Shown in pieces: positions 22,482 through 32,506 of a stretch of DNA of 64,000 nucleotides. Every line of letters begins with the position of its first letter. The first letter of the stretch is position 1. The notes under the pieces are model-generated. The model did not search any database. It was not told where the DNA came from and saw only the letters and a program-made list of their open reading frames with translations. The stretch comes from Psilocybe azurescens (Eukaryota > Basidiomycota > Agaricomycetes > Agaricales > Agrocybaceae), in the NCBI GenBank assembly GCA_023853785.1, contig JAJIRX010000567.1:1-64000 (forward strand). Direction: 5' to 3'. A program made the translations under genes and the position numbers.

Positions 22482-23069
22482 TAATATATTTATCGCCCCT
22501 CTAACCACTTTATCTAGTATATTATACAATGTATGTATGCTGTTGCTTATATTTCTGTACTACTACATGCTTTCGCTATGCTTTTCACTTGCTTTTTCAT
22601 TGTTTTATATATAGAGATATCAGTTTTTATTCCCATTCAATCATCTTGTTCTTGCATGCAATTAAGCGCTGGAGGCTGAGAGAAAATCCACATTATCTGC
22701 CACTGCTCCTGTTCTCTAACGACTCGCGTCTATACAAATGGGCATACCTCTGACAGAAAGGCCTCACAAAAATCTTCCATGAGGGAGGCACAGTTTATCA
22801 GATGAGATGTTTTACATACCATTGACACCAATAGCCAAGGTATTATTTGAGCATACGTACAACAGAAAAGACAGATAGCAAACGGCACTGAAATAATATG
22901 TTGGCCTGAAAAACATAAGAGTTAAAATGGGGTTCAAGAAAGGTAACAGTAGCATGACCAAGTTTCTATACGGCTGTTAGAAACTAGTCAAAAAAAAGAA
23001 GAACACCACAGTCTGCGACAGGTCAGCAAACGAGGACCGTGTGGTTATTTATTAGAAGAATTCGAGTTG
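22482..23069. other. Intergenic, no gene recognised
   Basis: Contains the 3' region of the DUF6533 gene. An AT-rich frame at 22529-22753 lacks family resemblance and is probably 3' untranslated sequence. Confidence 0.5.
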
Positions 23070-23487
23070 GATTCGAGACTCCATGAACAAAGGAAACATG
23101 CAAAGACTGTTCGCGGTGGTCTTCGCTCATCAGGTCGAAGTGCTATGCACACGAGGAACGACTGTAGCACAATCAGTTCGATGGTTAAGGGTGAAAATAA
23201 AATGAAGGCACGGACAAATAATTTATATGATGACTTGCCCAGCTTCGACAGTTTTCGGGAAGCTGGCTTGCAATTTCTCGTGAAACGTTATCCCGACGTG
23301 TGAGTGATAGAACTCTTCCAATGGGTCCGAAATTTGCGACACGAAAAGGATAACCTTTGGAAGGGGTTCCTCTGAGAACAGCTAAACTGCAGATTCGGGA
23401 AGCAAATCCATGGCCGACGTCGAACGTCTTCGACATCCAGCGTATTAAAGATAGTATAAATCCTGCTTCGTCCAAAGGCGGTGCTGT

Positions 23488-24575
23488 CATCGGCAAAACC
23501 GCTAAAACAAAACATTGCAAAGTGACCTATATAAGGTATGTCAAACACAACGTGATTATGTTTTGCCATATATGGCTGATCGAATCTTTGGTTATTCATT
23601 GGAAGGTCGCAATATCATTAGCATTAGATTACCTTGCCCGTTAATTAAATCAGTACTTTAAATTAACTGAGCAAGATTTCAGGCAGTATCCAATGCGAAG
23701 TAAAGTATTTGCTCAACCTTACACTGGGCGATAATATTTTCGAAGACCATTTGTGCATGTAGCATTCTTCGGCCATCCTTTGTAATTTCTTGTAATATAC
23801 CGCAAGGATGAGCTTTGTATGTAAGGCATGCTAATCATTAGACCTTCAATCTATTGTAGGGCGATTATTTCTGTTGTTTGTAATGTGGACTTATCCTGAG
23901 TAGCATTGAGCCTATTTGGGGTGAAACGGCGAGTCAGCATCACAATGAGCCACAGTCCAGTGCGACTGGCGGTGGCCCCGCAGCTCATAGAACTTTGGAA
24001 GAGGAAAACAGAGTATATTACAATCAAAATGCACAGCCGGTTTGTACATTAGAAAGAAAGCTCATGAATATAGAAGAGGAGTGACATATACAACAAATAT
24101 CGGCCTTCGAGAGTACATGATCTCGAAAGTGTTTGTGATGACTAAATCGGTACATATTTGATCACGCCGTATAATTCAGAATGACGATTTGGTATAGTAG
24201 TTAGTGAGACATTAGTGGGGATTCGTGCAGTCGATGGTTCAACTCCGAGAAGTAGTAATCATTAAATAACATAGTGTAGAGTGGTGTGAGATGTGATGGC
24301 ATTCAGGTAAATAAATCAATGAATGGGGAGTGGCCCACAGTTTTAAATTTTCAACCTCGGTATAGCAGGACATCCTTATTTTCTAATGTAAGGTCACCAA
24401 TTTTTAGGCCACCTTACAAGGTAAACCAAGGTTTTATAAATAGTTAATGGTTACAGGTCCTTGCCAAAATGTAGTCTTCAGGTTTGACTATTCATTGCCT
24501 TTTGGGCATTAGTGCCCTTAGCTACCTTACAAGGACTTTGTATTGAAATGTATGGTCTGCGCCGTTTTGCCGATG
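23488..24575. mobile_element. 1088-bp insertion with short inverted ends, inside the F-box pseudogene
   Basis: The left end reads CATCGGCAAAACCGC and the right end is the inverse of CATCGGCAAAACGGC. The element interrupts the F-box homology exactly between the FGQTPFNR and PPLDEAGF blocks. There is no coding frame of note inside. A related CCTTGTAAGGT-like word occurs near the right end twice (24405-24420 and 24520-24535). Most likely a non-autonomous DNA transposon; I could not establish a clean target duplication. Confidence 0.6.
24184..24250 (+). other. tRNA-like segment (A box and B box) within the insertion
   Basis: TGGTATAGTAG (24190-24200) resembles a tRNA D-arm / A box, and GGTTCAACTCC (24236-24246) resembles a T-arm / B box, at a normal distance. 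The acceptor and anticodon stems do not pair convincingly, so this is probably not a working tRNA. It may be the tRNA-derived head of a SINE or a decayed tRNA gene. Confidence 0.35.
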
Positions 24576-25877
24576 GTGGAGCGTGCTTGCACGTTGCGCC
24601 AGTGCTGACGATTAAACGGGGTTTGACCGAAAATGGATATAATAAGATACCAAGAGACAATGTCAGTCGGTCGATGATATACGTCTCTACGACTGGTTGG
24701 CAAAATGAGATATGCAGATGCTGAAGTTGGGAGACGTAGAATATGATAGGTATAAGGATACTTTGCAGTGGTATAGCTCGATTTCAGACGCAGATTACGG
24801 ATTGCAGTTTCATAACAGAGCCCAATGGAATGAATGAAACACAATGGGCCAGGATATTCATCTATTTTTCCGAACAGTGGCGAGAACCGGAAGTCGAGAT
24901 CGGGATCCTTGTTTCCAAATTGATGTAGAACCCAAGGAAGATGCCTTGGGGACCATCTAAAAATGTTGATATGTCGACGAAGATATAAACTGACTTCAGC
25001 AGAGGAAGTGAAGTCAGAGGGGATTATGTAATACAAATTCTGAGCGGCGGCAGTAAGCTTCGAACGAGGTGATGTGAGGGAACCCGGAACCGTGAGCACA
25101 ATTCCTCACACCTCGTGCTCGGGGATTCTGGTGGCCAATATCTCCAAACTAGAGAGCCCGTAGAGCTGCTGGATCGACGTGGTAAAGATATAGATTAATC
25201 ATAACCAGAATCTGCATCTTCAAACAGATAGGAAAGAAATGTTCGAATCTGAATTGGCCAGATCGACGACGACTTCGCAGACTCTATGGGCGAGGTCAGG
25301 TCGACTGAGAAGCGTCCTCAGCAGCAAGCGTACTCGCGGAATGCACTAAAGGTTCGTTGCGTGCATCATCGGTGGATAGCGGTCGAATATGATCTCCGAC
25401 GATGAGGACGCATGTTCGGGAAAGCAGATTATATATAAGACGCATGTACAGCAGGGGCTCTATCACTTCACGGATAGTATGGCAAACAAGTGACAAGGCG
25501 CTCAACGCAACCTATGATGTGATGTAAAGAGAGTAAAATGGAAGCAGATCGGATCCCTCCATAAAGACATCCCGAATATCCTTCATAGCGGGCGAAGGAA
25601 GCAAAAACTTGCCCACTGCATGAATCAGCTCAACTAGAAGGTTTTCCATGACCTGGAGTCTTCGAGGCGTCTGTAAACGAGACATTGTTCAAGTGGTCAG
25701 TGCAATAGAAGGTAGATTCTGGAAGTATGTGTGGGCATTGGTTGGAAGCAGGTTTAGTTCAAGTTCAGGTTTGACGCCGAGAGCGGGTTTTCAAGAGTCA
25801 CGGTGATAGATTACATAAGCACTCCCTCCTTCCACTAGTGACCCAACAGTGACCTCCATCTTGCTCGACGACGAACC

Positions 25878-27953
25878 ATGGTAGTTCCTCAGACTGACGT
25901 TGTCGGCAACGATGCTGACAGCTCGAAAGGCAAGGTCAATGGAAAGACCATAAAATCTAAAAACCAACTGCGACGGTTGAAGCAGAAGCAGAAGAAGCAG
26001 GCAGTGCGTATATTTTCCCCATGATATAACTCTCAATCCAATGTTCGTGTTCAGGAACATAATAAAGATGCGACTTATGACGAATCTGCCACGGAAAGCG
26101 AACGGGATGATGACAGGCCGTCCAATGTTGAGTACGTGTCTGAACAGTTGGATCTCAACGACGCCGGCCTTGAAGCGTTTTCCGACGTATTTGCTCGCTT
26201 CCAGCTTCCTTCTGAAGAATATTCAGTACGTGTTGTTTTCCTGGCGCTCAGGATGTGCTCTGACACTGACTCTCTTTGCAGCAGGGTAGAACCTCGGACG
26301 CCAATAACAAAGGAGAAATCATCTACTCCGATGACGATATGGCGTCCGAAGGCGACTCGGACGCCGAGGTCAAGCCTCTATCCAAGAAAAAGGCGCGAAA
26401 AATGGCGCGGTTAACTGTTGCAGAACTCAAGCAGCTTGTCAAGAAGCCCGAAGTTGTCGAATGGACGGATGTCACTGCGGCTGACCCTCGTCTATTGTTG
26501 CACCTCAAGTCTTACAGAAACACGGTTCCTATACCGATTCATTGGAGTGCGAAGCGTGATTACCTGCAAGGCAAAAGGGGTATCGAGAAGCCACCCTTTC
26601 AGCTGCCAGCATATATTGCGGACACAGGGATTGCGACAATGCGTGATGCGGTCAAGGAGAAAGAGGCGAACATGAGTCTCAAGGCGAAGACAAGGGAACG
26701 TGTGCAGCCCAAGATGGGTAAAGTGGATATCGATTATCAAAAGCTACATGACGCCTTTTTCAAGTTCCAGACGAAGCCGCCTGTGACTGGCTTCGGAGAG
26801 ATGTATTACGAAGGAAAAGAATTCGAGACGTCATTGAAAGAAAAGCGGCCGGGAGACCTTTCACCAGAGCTCGTGGAGGCGCTTTCCATTCCTCCTCTAG
26901 CTCCACCACCGTGGCTGATCAGCATGCAACGATTTGGTCCCCCTCCAAGCTACCCAACACTACGGATACCTGGTCTGAACGCACCTATTCCCGAAGGGTA
27001 AGCTTATCGTTTAATTCCCCTCTACATCATTAACATTCTTTTCAGTGCCCAGTGGGGTTTCCATCCAGGTGGATGGGGTAAACCTCCTCTTGATGAATAT
27101 AATCGACCACTTTATGGTGATGTTTTCGGTGTGCTGCCAAAAGCTGGTGAATCTGGAGTGAGTCAATGCTTTTGCAATTATTGTCCAACCACTCATTCAG
27201 TATTAGGCTGGGGAACCCATTGCGAAAGAGTTGTGGGGAGAACTGGAACCAGAAGAAGGTCCGTCACCTTTTATTACTTATCTTATCAACTTTGCTCACA
27301 GCTTCCAACCAAACAGAAGACGAAGAGTCCGAAGAATCCGAGGAAGGGTCCGACGATGAGGAGTCGGGAGAGCCAACTCCTGCAGACGGCATGCAGACAC
27401 CGTCAGGAATGGAGACACCGTCAGGCATGACGAGTATTGTGTCGACTGTCGCCGGCGGATTGGAGACACCCGATTTCCTGGAGCTGAGGAAAGGAAGGTC
27501 TGTTTCGGAGGCTATGGAATCGTCCGGACCGAGGTCTCTGTACCAAGTTGTGCCAGAGAAACAGACGTCGGTACGCGGTCTCATGGGGAGCGAGCGTGGA
27601 TACGATGTCAGCGCCGTCGCTGGTGCCCCTATACCCGTCCTGGGAGACGAGCGCGGGACAAAGGTACGCTTCCTAATATCCTTATTCACTACAACCAGTG
27701 TACTAATATGTTTGGTTTTCAGAGAAAGGCAAATGGCGTGGACGTGTCACTGGACGCTGCAGAGCTCGAAGGCCTATCGGAAGAGGAGCTGCGCCGCAAA
27801 TACGACGCACACGCGCGCGGCAGTGCCGGTGTCCCCGGAAGCAGTCGCGGAGAGGACTTCTCAGACATGGTGGCCAAAGAAATGGCGAAGAAGAAGCAGA
27901 AAATGGACAGAGAGAAAGACGGCAAGAAGGGCGGCAAGGAGTTCAAGTTTTAG
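25878..27953 (+). CDS. SF3B2: Splicing factor 3B subunit 2 (SF3B2 / Cus1, SAP145)
   Basis: Seven exons: 25878-26003, 26055-26225, 26282-26997, 27046-27157, 27207-27258, 27317-27663 and 27723-27953, about 584 residues. All join in frame. The U2 snRNP SF3b subunit Cus1/SF3B2 helps anchor U2 at the branch point and binds SF3B4. Visible landmarks: NQLRRLKQKQKK near the N-terminus; a DUF382 core with VVEWTDVTAADPRLLLHLKS, TVPIPIHWSAKRDYLQGKRG and PFQLPAYI; a PSP-type Pro-rich segment with PPPWLISMQRFGPPPSYP and WGFHPGGWGKPPLDEYNRPL; then AKELWGELEPEE and an acidic stretch. The tail has ETPDFLELRKGR and SLYQVVPEK. The length lies between yeast Cus1 and human SF3B2. The start is supported by the conserved Lys/Arg-rich N-terminus. 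No frame breaks. Confidence 0.96.
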
Positions 27954-28456
27954 AGATGCCCGATCGTTTGCTAGTTTTTTTTCTTATGTGTTGCGTACCT
28001 GGTCAGATTCTGAATCCCATCTCAGAAAAATTCTTGTAACATCTTTCAAACATTTTTTCCTTTCCTTTTCTCTCCGTCCAGTGCCGTTGTACGTTCGCTC
28101 AAATAATACCTCTGAGTTCACCCATGTTCACTCTAACGTACTCGTATCACATGACTCGTACCTACTTACACTCGGCATGTACCTCCGTTTCTGCCTAGTT
28201 TATACATCCATCTTCCCCTTCTCACCTGTCCCCCTCTCCTCCTGGGTTCTTCTCCTAACAGCTGTTGCCAGCATGTAATTAAAGAATCTGATGTGTTACT
28301 ACCGTTTCACCTTGTAACTTGGTTTCTAACAAAATACTTGCAGAGTACCTGCTCCATCTTGCGACTTTAAAGGATGACTCAAGATAGACTCTCTTGCGAC
28401 AATCGTCGAGAACTTTGTAGAGAATGATGCAAGAATGACGGGCATCAAGAACAATA

Positions 28457-28746
28457 GGGCGTTTCACAGTCGCATTTCTGGCCGTTTTGAGTCATTCTTC
28501 AATGCCTTTTTTGATTAAAAAATCATAAAAATAAAAACGACACCCTTGTGGAACTCCCGGAACAGCTTCATTTTCATGTGGTCTTTTTTAAATAGCTGGA
28601 CAGTGGAGTGCACGAAAAAAAGCGAAAAAAAGTGAAAAACGAACGAAAAATGATGTAAGAGGATAGGAGCTATTTTTGCATAGTTGAAAAAACAGACGTC
28701 AAAAAAAAGCTGAAAATGGGCCACAAAACGCGATCGTGAAACCCCC
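28457..28746. mobile_element. 290-bp MITE with about 30-bp inverted ends
   Basis: The ends read GGGCGTTTCACAGTCGC (28457 on) and, inverted from the right, GGGGGTTTCACGATCGC. The similarity continues through TTT-TGGCC. Both ends abut TA (28455-28456 and 28747-28748), as expected for a Tc1/mariner-type target. The interior is A/T-rich without coding capacity. It lies about 225 bases upstream of the intact F-box gene and could carry part of its promoter. Confidence 0.75.
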
Positions 28747-28972
28747 TAATGCAGGAATGACGTCGGAATGGTGGCTATCGAGAACTGAGTACTGAACAAT
28801 GATAAGTGGTGAGACACTGATGTTTAAGTAATCTACCTGTGACTCTTTTAAAGCGCTCGGCGTTAAAATCGATTTTCAACTTGCTTCCAACCAACTTCCA
28901 ACCCAATTCCAACTATTGTCCACACATACTAGAGCTTTACTGCAGATCTGTCTGCTACTGACTACTTGGACA

Positions 28973-30424
28973 ATGTCTCGTCAGGGGACGCCTCAAAGAT
29001 ACCAGGGCATGGAAGACCTTCCAGTTGAGCTGATTCGTGCAGTGGGCGAGTTTTTGCTCCCTCCGCCCCTTACGAAGGATATTCGAGAGGCCTTCATGCA
29101 GGGAGAGAATTCATATCTGCCTCTACACTCTCTATACCTCATATCACAGGCATCACTGAGTGCATTGTCGCTCGTTTGCCATACTATCCGTGAAGTGATA
29201 GAACCCCTGCTGTACAGGCGTGTTATAATCAACTTTCCCCAATGTACCTTAATGACAATGGAGTTCATAATGAACGGCTATCAAATAATGGTGCCAGATG
29301 GGAACATCCTACGCTTGCTGCTGCGGACGCTTCTCAGTCGTCCCGACCTTGCCCATAGAGTCCGCGAAGTCGTCATCGATCTGGCCAACTCAGACTACGT
29401 TGCAAAGGCCACAAAGGATGAAATAATTGCCAACTTCGAACGTTTCTTTCCTATCTGTTCGAAGATGCGGATTCTGGTCATGAATAATCTATATCTTTAC
29501 CACGTCTATCCAGCAGTTCTCCAGGCTCTCCCCAGTTTGAAGATATTGGCTACCAGAACCTCCCCGAGCACAACGTGTGATCAATTGTGCTCACGCTTCC
29601 CTCAACTTAACTCGTTCGAGATTCACTGCCATCGCTCAGAATTTTGTATTACACAACCCCCTCCGACTTCACTTCCTCCGCTGAAGTCAATTTATGTCCT
29701 CGTTGACCTGTCATCATTTCAAGAATATCCAGATATATTTGTTTGGGTTCTACAGCGATTTGGAAACAAGGTTCCCGACCTCGATTTCCAGTTCTCGCCA
29801 CTGTCCAGACAAATATCTGAATATCCCGACCCATTGGGTTTCCTTCATTCCACTGGGCTTTCTTGTGGAACTGCAATCCGTAATCTGCATTTGAAGTCCA
29901 GCTACACCACTGCAAACTATCCTCATACCCATGATGTTCTACGCCATCTCCCCCAACTTGAGCATCTGCATATCTCGTTTTGCCAATCACTCGCAGAAAC
30001 ATACATCCTCGAGCGGGTGCCATTGTCTCTTCGGTATCTTACTATATCCATGTTCGGTCAAACCCCGTTTAATCGTACGGACTGGTTCGAAATGCGACTC
30101 GGACCAGACTCAAAAGCACCGCCTTTGGACGAAGCAGGATTTATACTATCTCTAATACGCTGCTTGTCGAAGACGTTCGACGTCGGCCATGGATCCGCTC
30201 CTCGAATCTGCGGTGTGGCTGTTCTCAGAGGAACCCCTTCCGAAAGTTATCCTTTTCGTGTCGCGGATTTCGGACCACTGGAAGAGTTCTGTCTCTCACG
30301 CGTCGGGATAACGTTTCATGAGAAATTGCAAGCCAGCTTCCCGAAAGATGTCGAAGCTGGGCGAGGCGTCATACAGATTATCTGTCAGTCTACACTTTCT
30401 TTTCGGTTTTACCTATCAAGCTGA
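28973..30424 (+). CDS. F-box-like domain protein, intact copy
   Basis: Single open frame of about 483 codons from ATG 28973; the earlier in-frame extension lacks an ATG. The N-terminus reads MEDLPVELIRAVGEFLLPPP, typical of the F-box-like domain of Agaricomycete proteins, followed by ASLSALSLVCHTIREVIEPL. The rest is a leucine-rich, repeat-like region (LKILATRT, LNSFEIHC, LEHLHISFC) as in F-box/LRR substrate receptors of SCF ubiquitin ligases. Substrate unknown. Such genes are strongly expanded and fast-evolving in mushrooms. The inverted copy at 23070-25685 is a pseudogene, so this is the surviving member. The last 20 residues (FRFYLSS end) may instead be intronic. Confidence 0.8.
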   Translation: MSRQGTPQRYQGMEDLPVELIRAVGEFLLPPPLTKDIREAFMQGENSYLPLHSLYLISQASLSALSLVCHTIREVIEPLLYRRVIINFPQCTLMTMEFIMNGYQIMVPDGNILRLLLRTLLSRPDLAHRVREVVIDLANSDYVAKATKDEIIANFERFFPICSKMRILVMNNLYLYHVYPAVLQALPSLKILATRTSPSTTCDQLCSRFPQLNSFEIHCHRSEFCITQPPPTSLPPLKSIYVLVDLSSFQEYPDIFVWVLQRFGNKVPDLDFQFSPLSRQISEYPDPLGFLHSTGLSCGTAIRNLHLKSSYTTANYPHTHDVLRHLPQLEHLHISFCQSLAETYILERVPLSLRYLTISMFGQTPFNRTDWFEMRLGPDSKAPPLDEAGFILSLIRCLSKTFDVGHGSAPRICGVAVLRGTPSESYPFRVADFGPLEEFCLSRVGITFHEKLQASFPKDVEAGRGVIQIICQSTLSFRFYLSS

Positions 30425-30919
30425 TCGTGCCATAGTTGTGCCTCGTGTGCATAGCACTTCAATATGATGACCACGAATGGTCTTTTCATGTTTTCTTGGT
30501 CTATGGAATCTGGATAAATGAAATTTTCTAGTGAATTGCAACACGTCTTTCTTTGGCTGACCCGTCATAGTGGTTTCTTTTCTATGCTTTACCTCAGAAT
30601 GAAATCGATTACTGTCTCGACTTTGCACCGGCGCCGAGGACTGTCTAATCAGATGTTTTCGGAAGTGTAAACCTATCACAGAGTGGCAGCAGCGCACAAC
30701 CCCTCCAAGAGCTTGATCTGCCTTTGATTGACGCCTGTCGTTGGCTATCTTTACAGTGTGTGCACCACTGGTAGGGATGATTAGGCGCCTATCTCAAAAT
30801 CTATTTATAACGCGCATATATGAAACTGTATAGAGCTTTTTATACAGCTGTTCTGAATACAATATGTGGTTAAAATATATTAATGATAAGCAAGGGGAAA
30901 TGAAGATCAATCTACGGGC
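30425..30919. other. 3' flank shared with the F-box duplication; no gene
   Basis: The first 100 bases match the inverse of 23070-23165, marking the right border of the duplicated block. No other feature seen. Confidence 0.5.
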
Positions 30920-31350
30920 TCATAAATGATGTCGTCTTGGAAGACGTACCTCCATTCTCAAGTCTGCGTGAAGAATGCTGTGCCCCATACAGACGACCCT
31001 GGACTGATTGGAAGGTTCAGTTTCCCTTCAATCTTTGTTCCATTGCTGAAATTTAGTGTTACTTTGTGAGGTCTCACTGTGCCTTCTATCGTTTTGGTCG
31101 CTGAGAGGTCCTCCTCCCTTTCGTGTGCGAGAAGGGTGGCACTGGATTTGCAGTGTAGGGCATTTCCAGCAAAGCTTCCTACGTCGGTGTACCAACCTCC
31201 CTTAAATCACATTTCCATTGAAAAACTGGAATGCATGTCATCGTATCCAATACGCCCATTTAATGCTGTTGTGCCTGATAAACTGTCCTTGCTTTCAATG
31301 ACGAGTGTAGCAACGAAACTTCGAAATGGTGGTAGACTAAGATCTTATGG
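30920..31350 (-). pseudogene. Broken paralogue of the small protein at 31758-32209
   Basis: A minus-strand frame resembles its upstream neighbour: GTKIEGKLNLPI and a preceding ALHCKSSATLL block align with VKIEGTFPVAF and AILICKDPDSL of the gene at 31758. A TGA at 31207-31209 interrupts the frame between SFSMEM and GGWYTDVGSF, and no clear start is found. It ends at TGA 30920-30922. Function unknown; the alternation of short hydrophobic strands suggests a beta-sandwich. Confidence 0.4.
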
Positions 31351-31757
31351 ATTTGGATAGCGATGTTGAGCGAAGAAGCCTCTTGCTATTATGATATTAA
31401 TTTTCTGCTTCATCGGTTAAACAACCTTGAGGTGAACAGTGTTATTGACCATTTTTTGAACCTCACCTAATCGTAGATAAGAGATTCTGGAAGGGATTTC
31501 TCTTCAGGAGAAACACTGAACTGAAATATTCATACTCCAAGTGAGATATAGAAGATACGAAATCTACTTGCTGTTCCTCAAACTAGGGACGTGGAGAATG
31601 ACCGAGACTTACTGCAGGCCATGTTAGTTGCCCATCACCTCATAATGGGGAAGTAATCACAGCAGTGCTATTGCGCATTAGACGTAGGATTTTGGACGAA
31701 AGAGAAACGTATCAACAGCAGTGCCAAAGTTTCAACGTTAACCTGAGCGTCGGATGC

Positions 31758-32209
31758 CTACTCTGACACCCAAGTTATTTGCCCCGCCATCGGTATTTCG
31801 GTAGAAAAAGCCACAGGAAAAGTCCCCTCAATTTTAACATCTTCCTCCGTCAGGAAGTCGAACGTGGATTTTACCACAACACCCGCTACGTTTCTGGTAG
31901 TCGTTAAGGAATCCGGATCCTTACAGATCAAGATCGCCTTTTTACTTTGTAACGGTGGCATGGCACTGGATAAAAACCGGCCTGAACCAAAGATAGGTAC
32001 GTCGTTGAAGACGATGGCGAGGCTGAAGTTTATTCGGCTGTGGACAAGACTGTACCCTTCGCTGTAGGCATTTTTGTTATCCTAAGAGTTATTGATTAAA
32101 TGAAAGGATATTCCAACAAAAATCAACTACATACGTTGTGTTCAGACGTTGAAGATACCGGTGGAGTATAAGCAGCAGTTTTCGCCTTATGTACGCTTGG
32201 AATGATCAT
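31758..32209 (-). CDS. Small hypothetical protein, 132 residues
   Basis: Two exons with a clean 53-base intron: 32209-32135 and 32081-31758. It starts MIIPSVHKAKTAAYTPP and ends AGQITWVSE. There is no signal peptide. The sequence is rich in short beta-strand-like segments (FSLAIVFNDVPIFG, AILICKDPD, VVVKSTFDF). I do not recognise the family, but a broken paralogue lies directly downstream on the same strand, so this is a small local duplication. Confidence 0.5.
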
Positions 32210-32506
32210 AGATTTGAACCTACAAGCATTTTTGTTGCTTATATGAATTTTTGACTTGCGGCGGGGAGGAAATGAGAGCATTCAACAAAGGAGGTTCCAA
32301 AAGGGAGACTTGAAACCTCTTTAACATTGCTCTGCTGGCTGGGCAATGTTCTCGATAACAAGTCGCTAAGCATGCTGTCGTCTGTTGGCAGATGGTAATA
32401 ATTGAAGAATAAAAATAAGAATCGAGGTACGGAGCCTTGCAGAGGTTGACGCCTCGAATGAGCGAAAGGGACAAAATGTTTACCTTGTGCGCAGCAACGA
32501 ACGAGA

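Larger units (their letters stand above)
23070..25685 (-). pseudogene. F-box-like gene copy, inactivated and split by an insertion
   Basis: Inverted, decayed copy of the intact gene at 28973-30424. The ATG at 25685 begins MSRLQTPRRLQVMENLLVEL, aligning with MSRQGTPQRYQGMEDLPVEL of the intact copy. Homology runs through the middle part (25500-24600; IFGQTPFNR is shared) and resumes at PPLDEAGFILSLIR (about 23480-23200). Similarity extends past the stop to about 23070, matching 30440-30520. Frame breaks and stops occur throughout, including in the first 200 codons. A 1088-bp element interrupts it at 23488-24575. It lies head-to-head with SF3B2, with only about 190 bases between the start codons. 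Confidence 0.88.

Noticed and set aside
24184..24250. A functional tRNA gene
   Set aside because: A-box and B-box words are present, but the acceptor and anticodon stems do not pair, so only a tRNA-like relic is reported.
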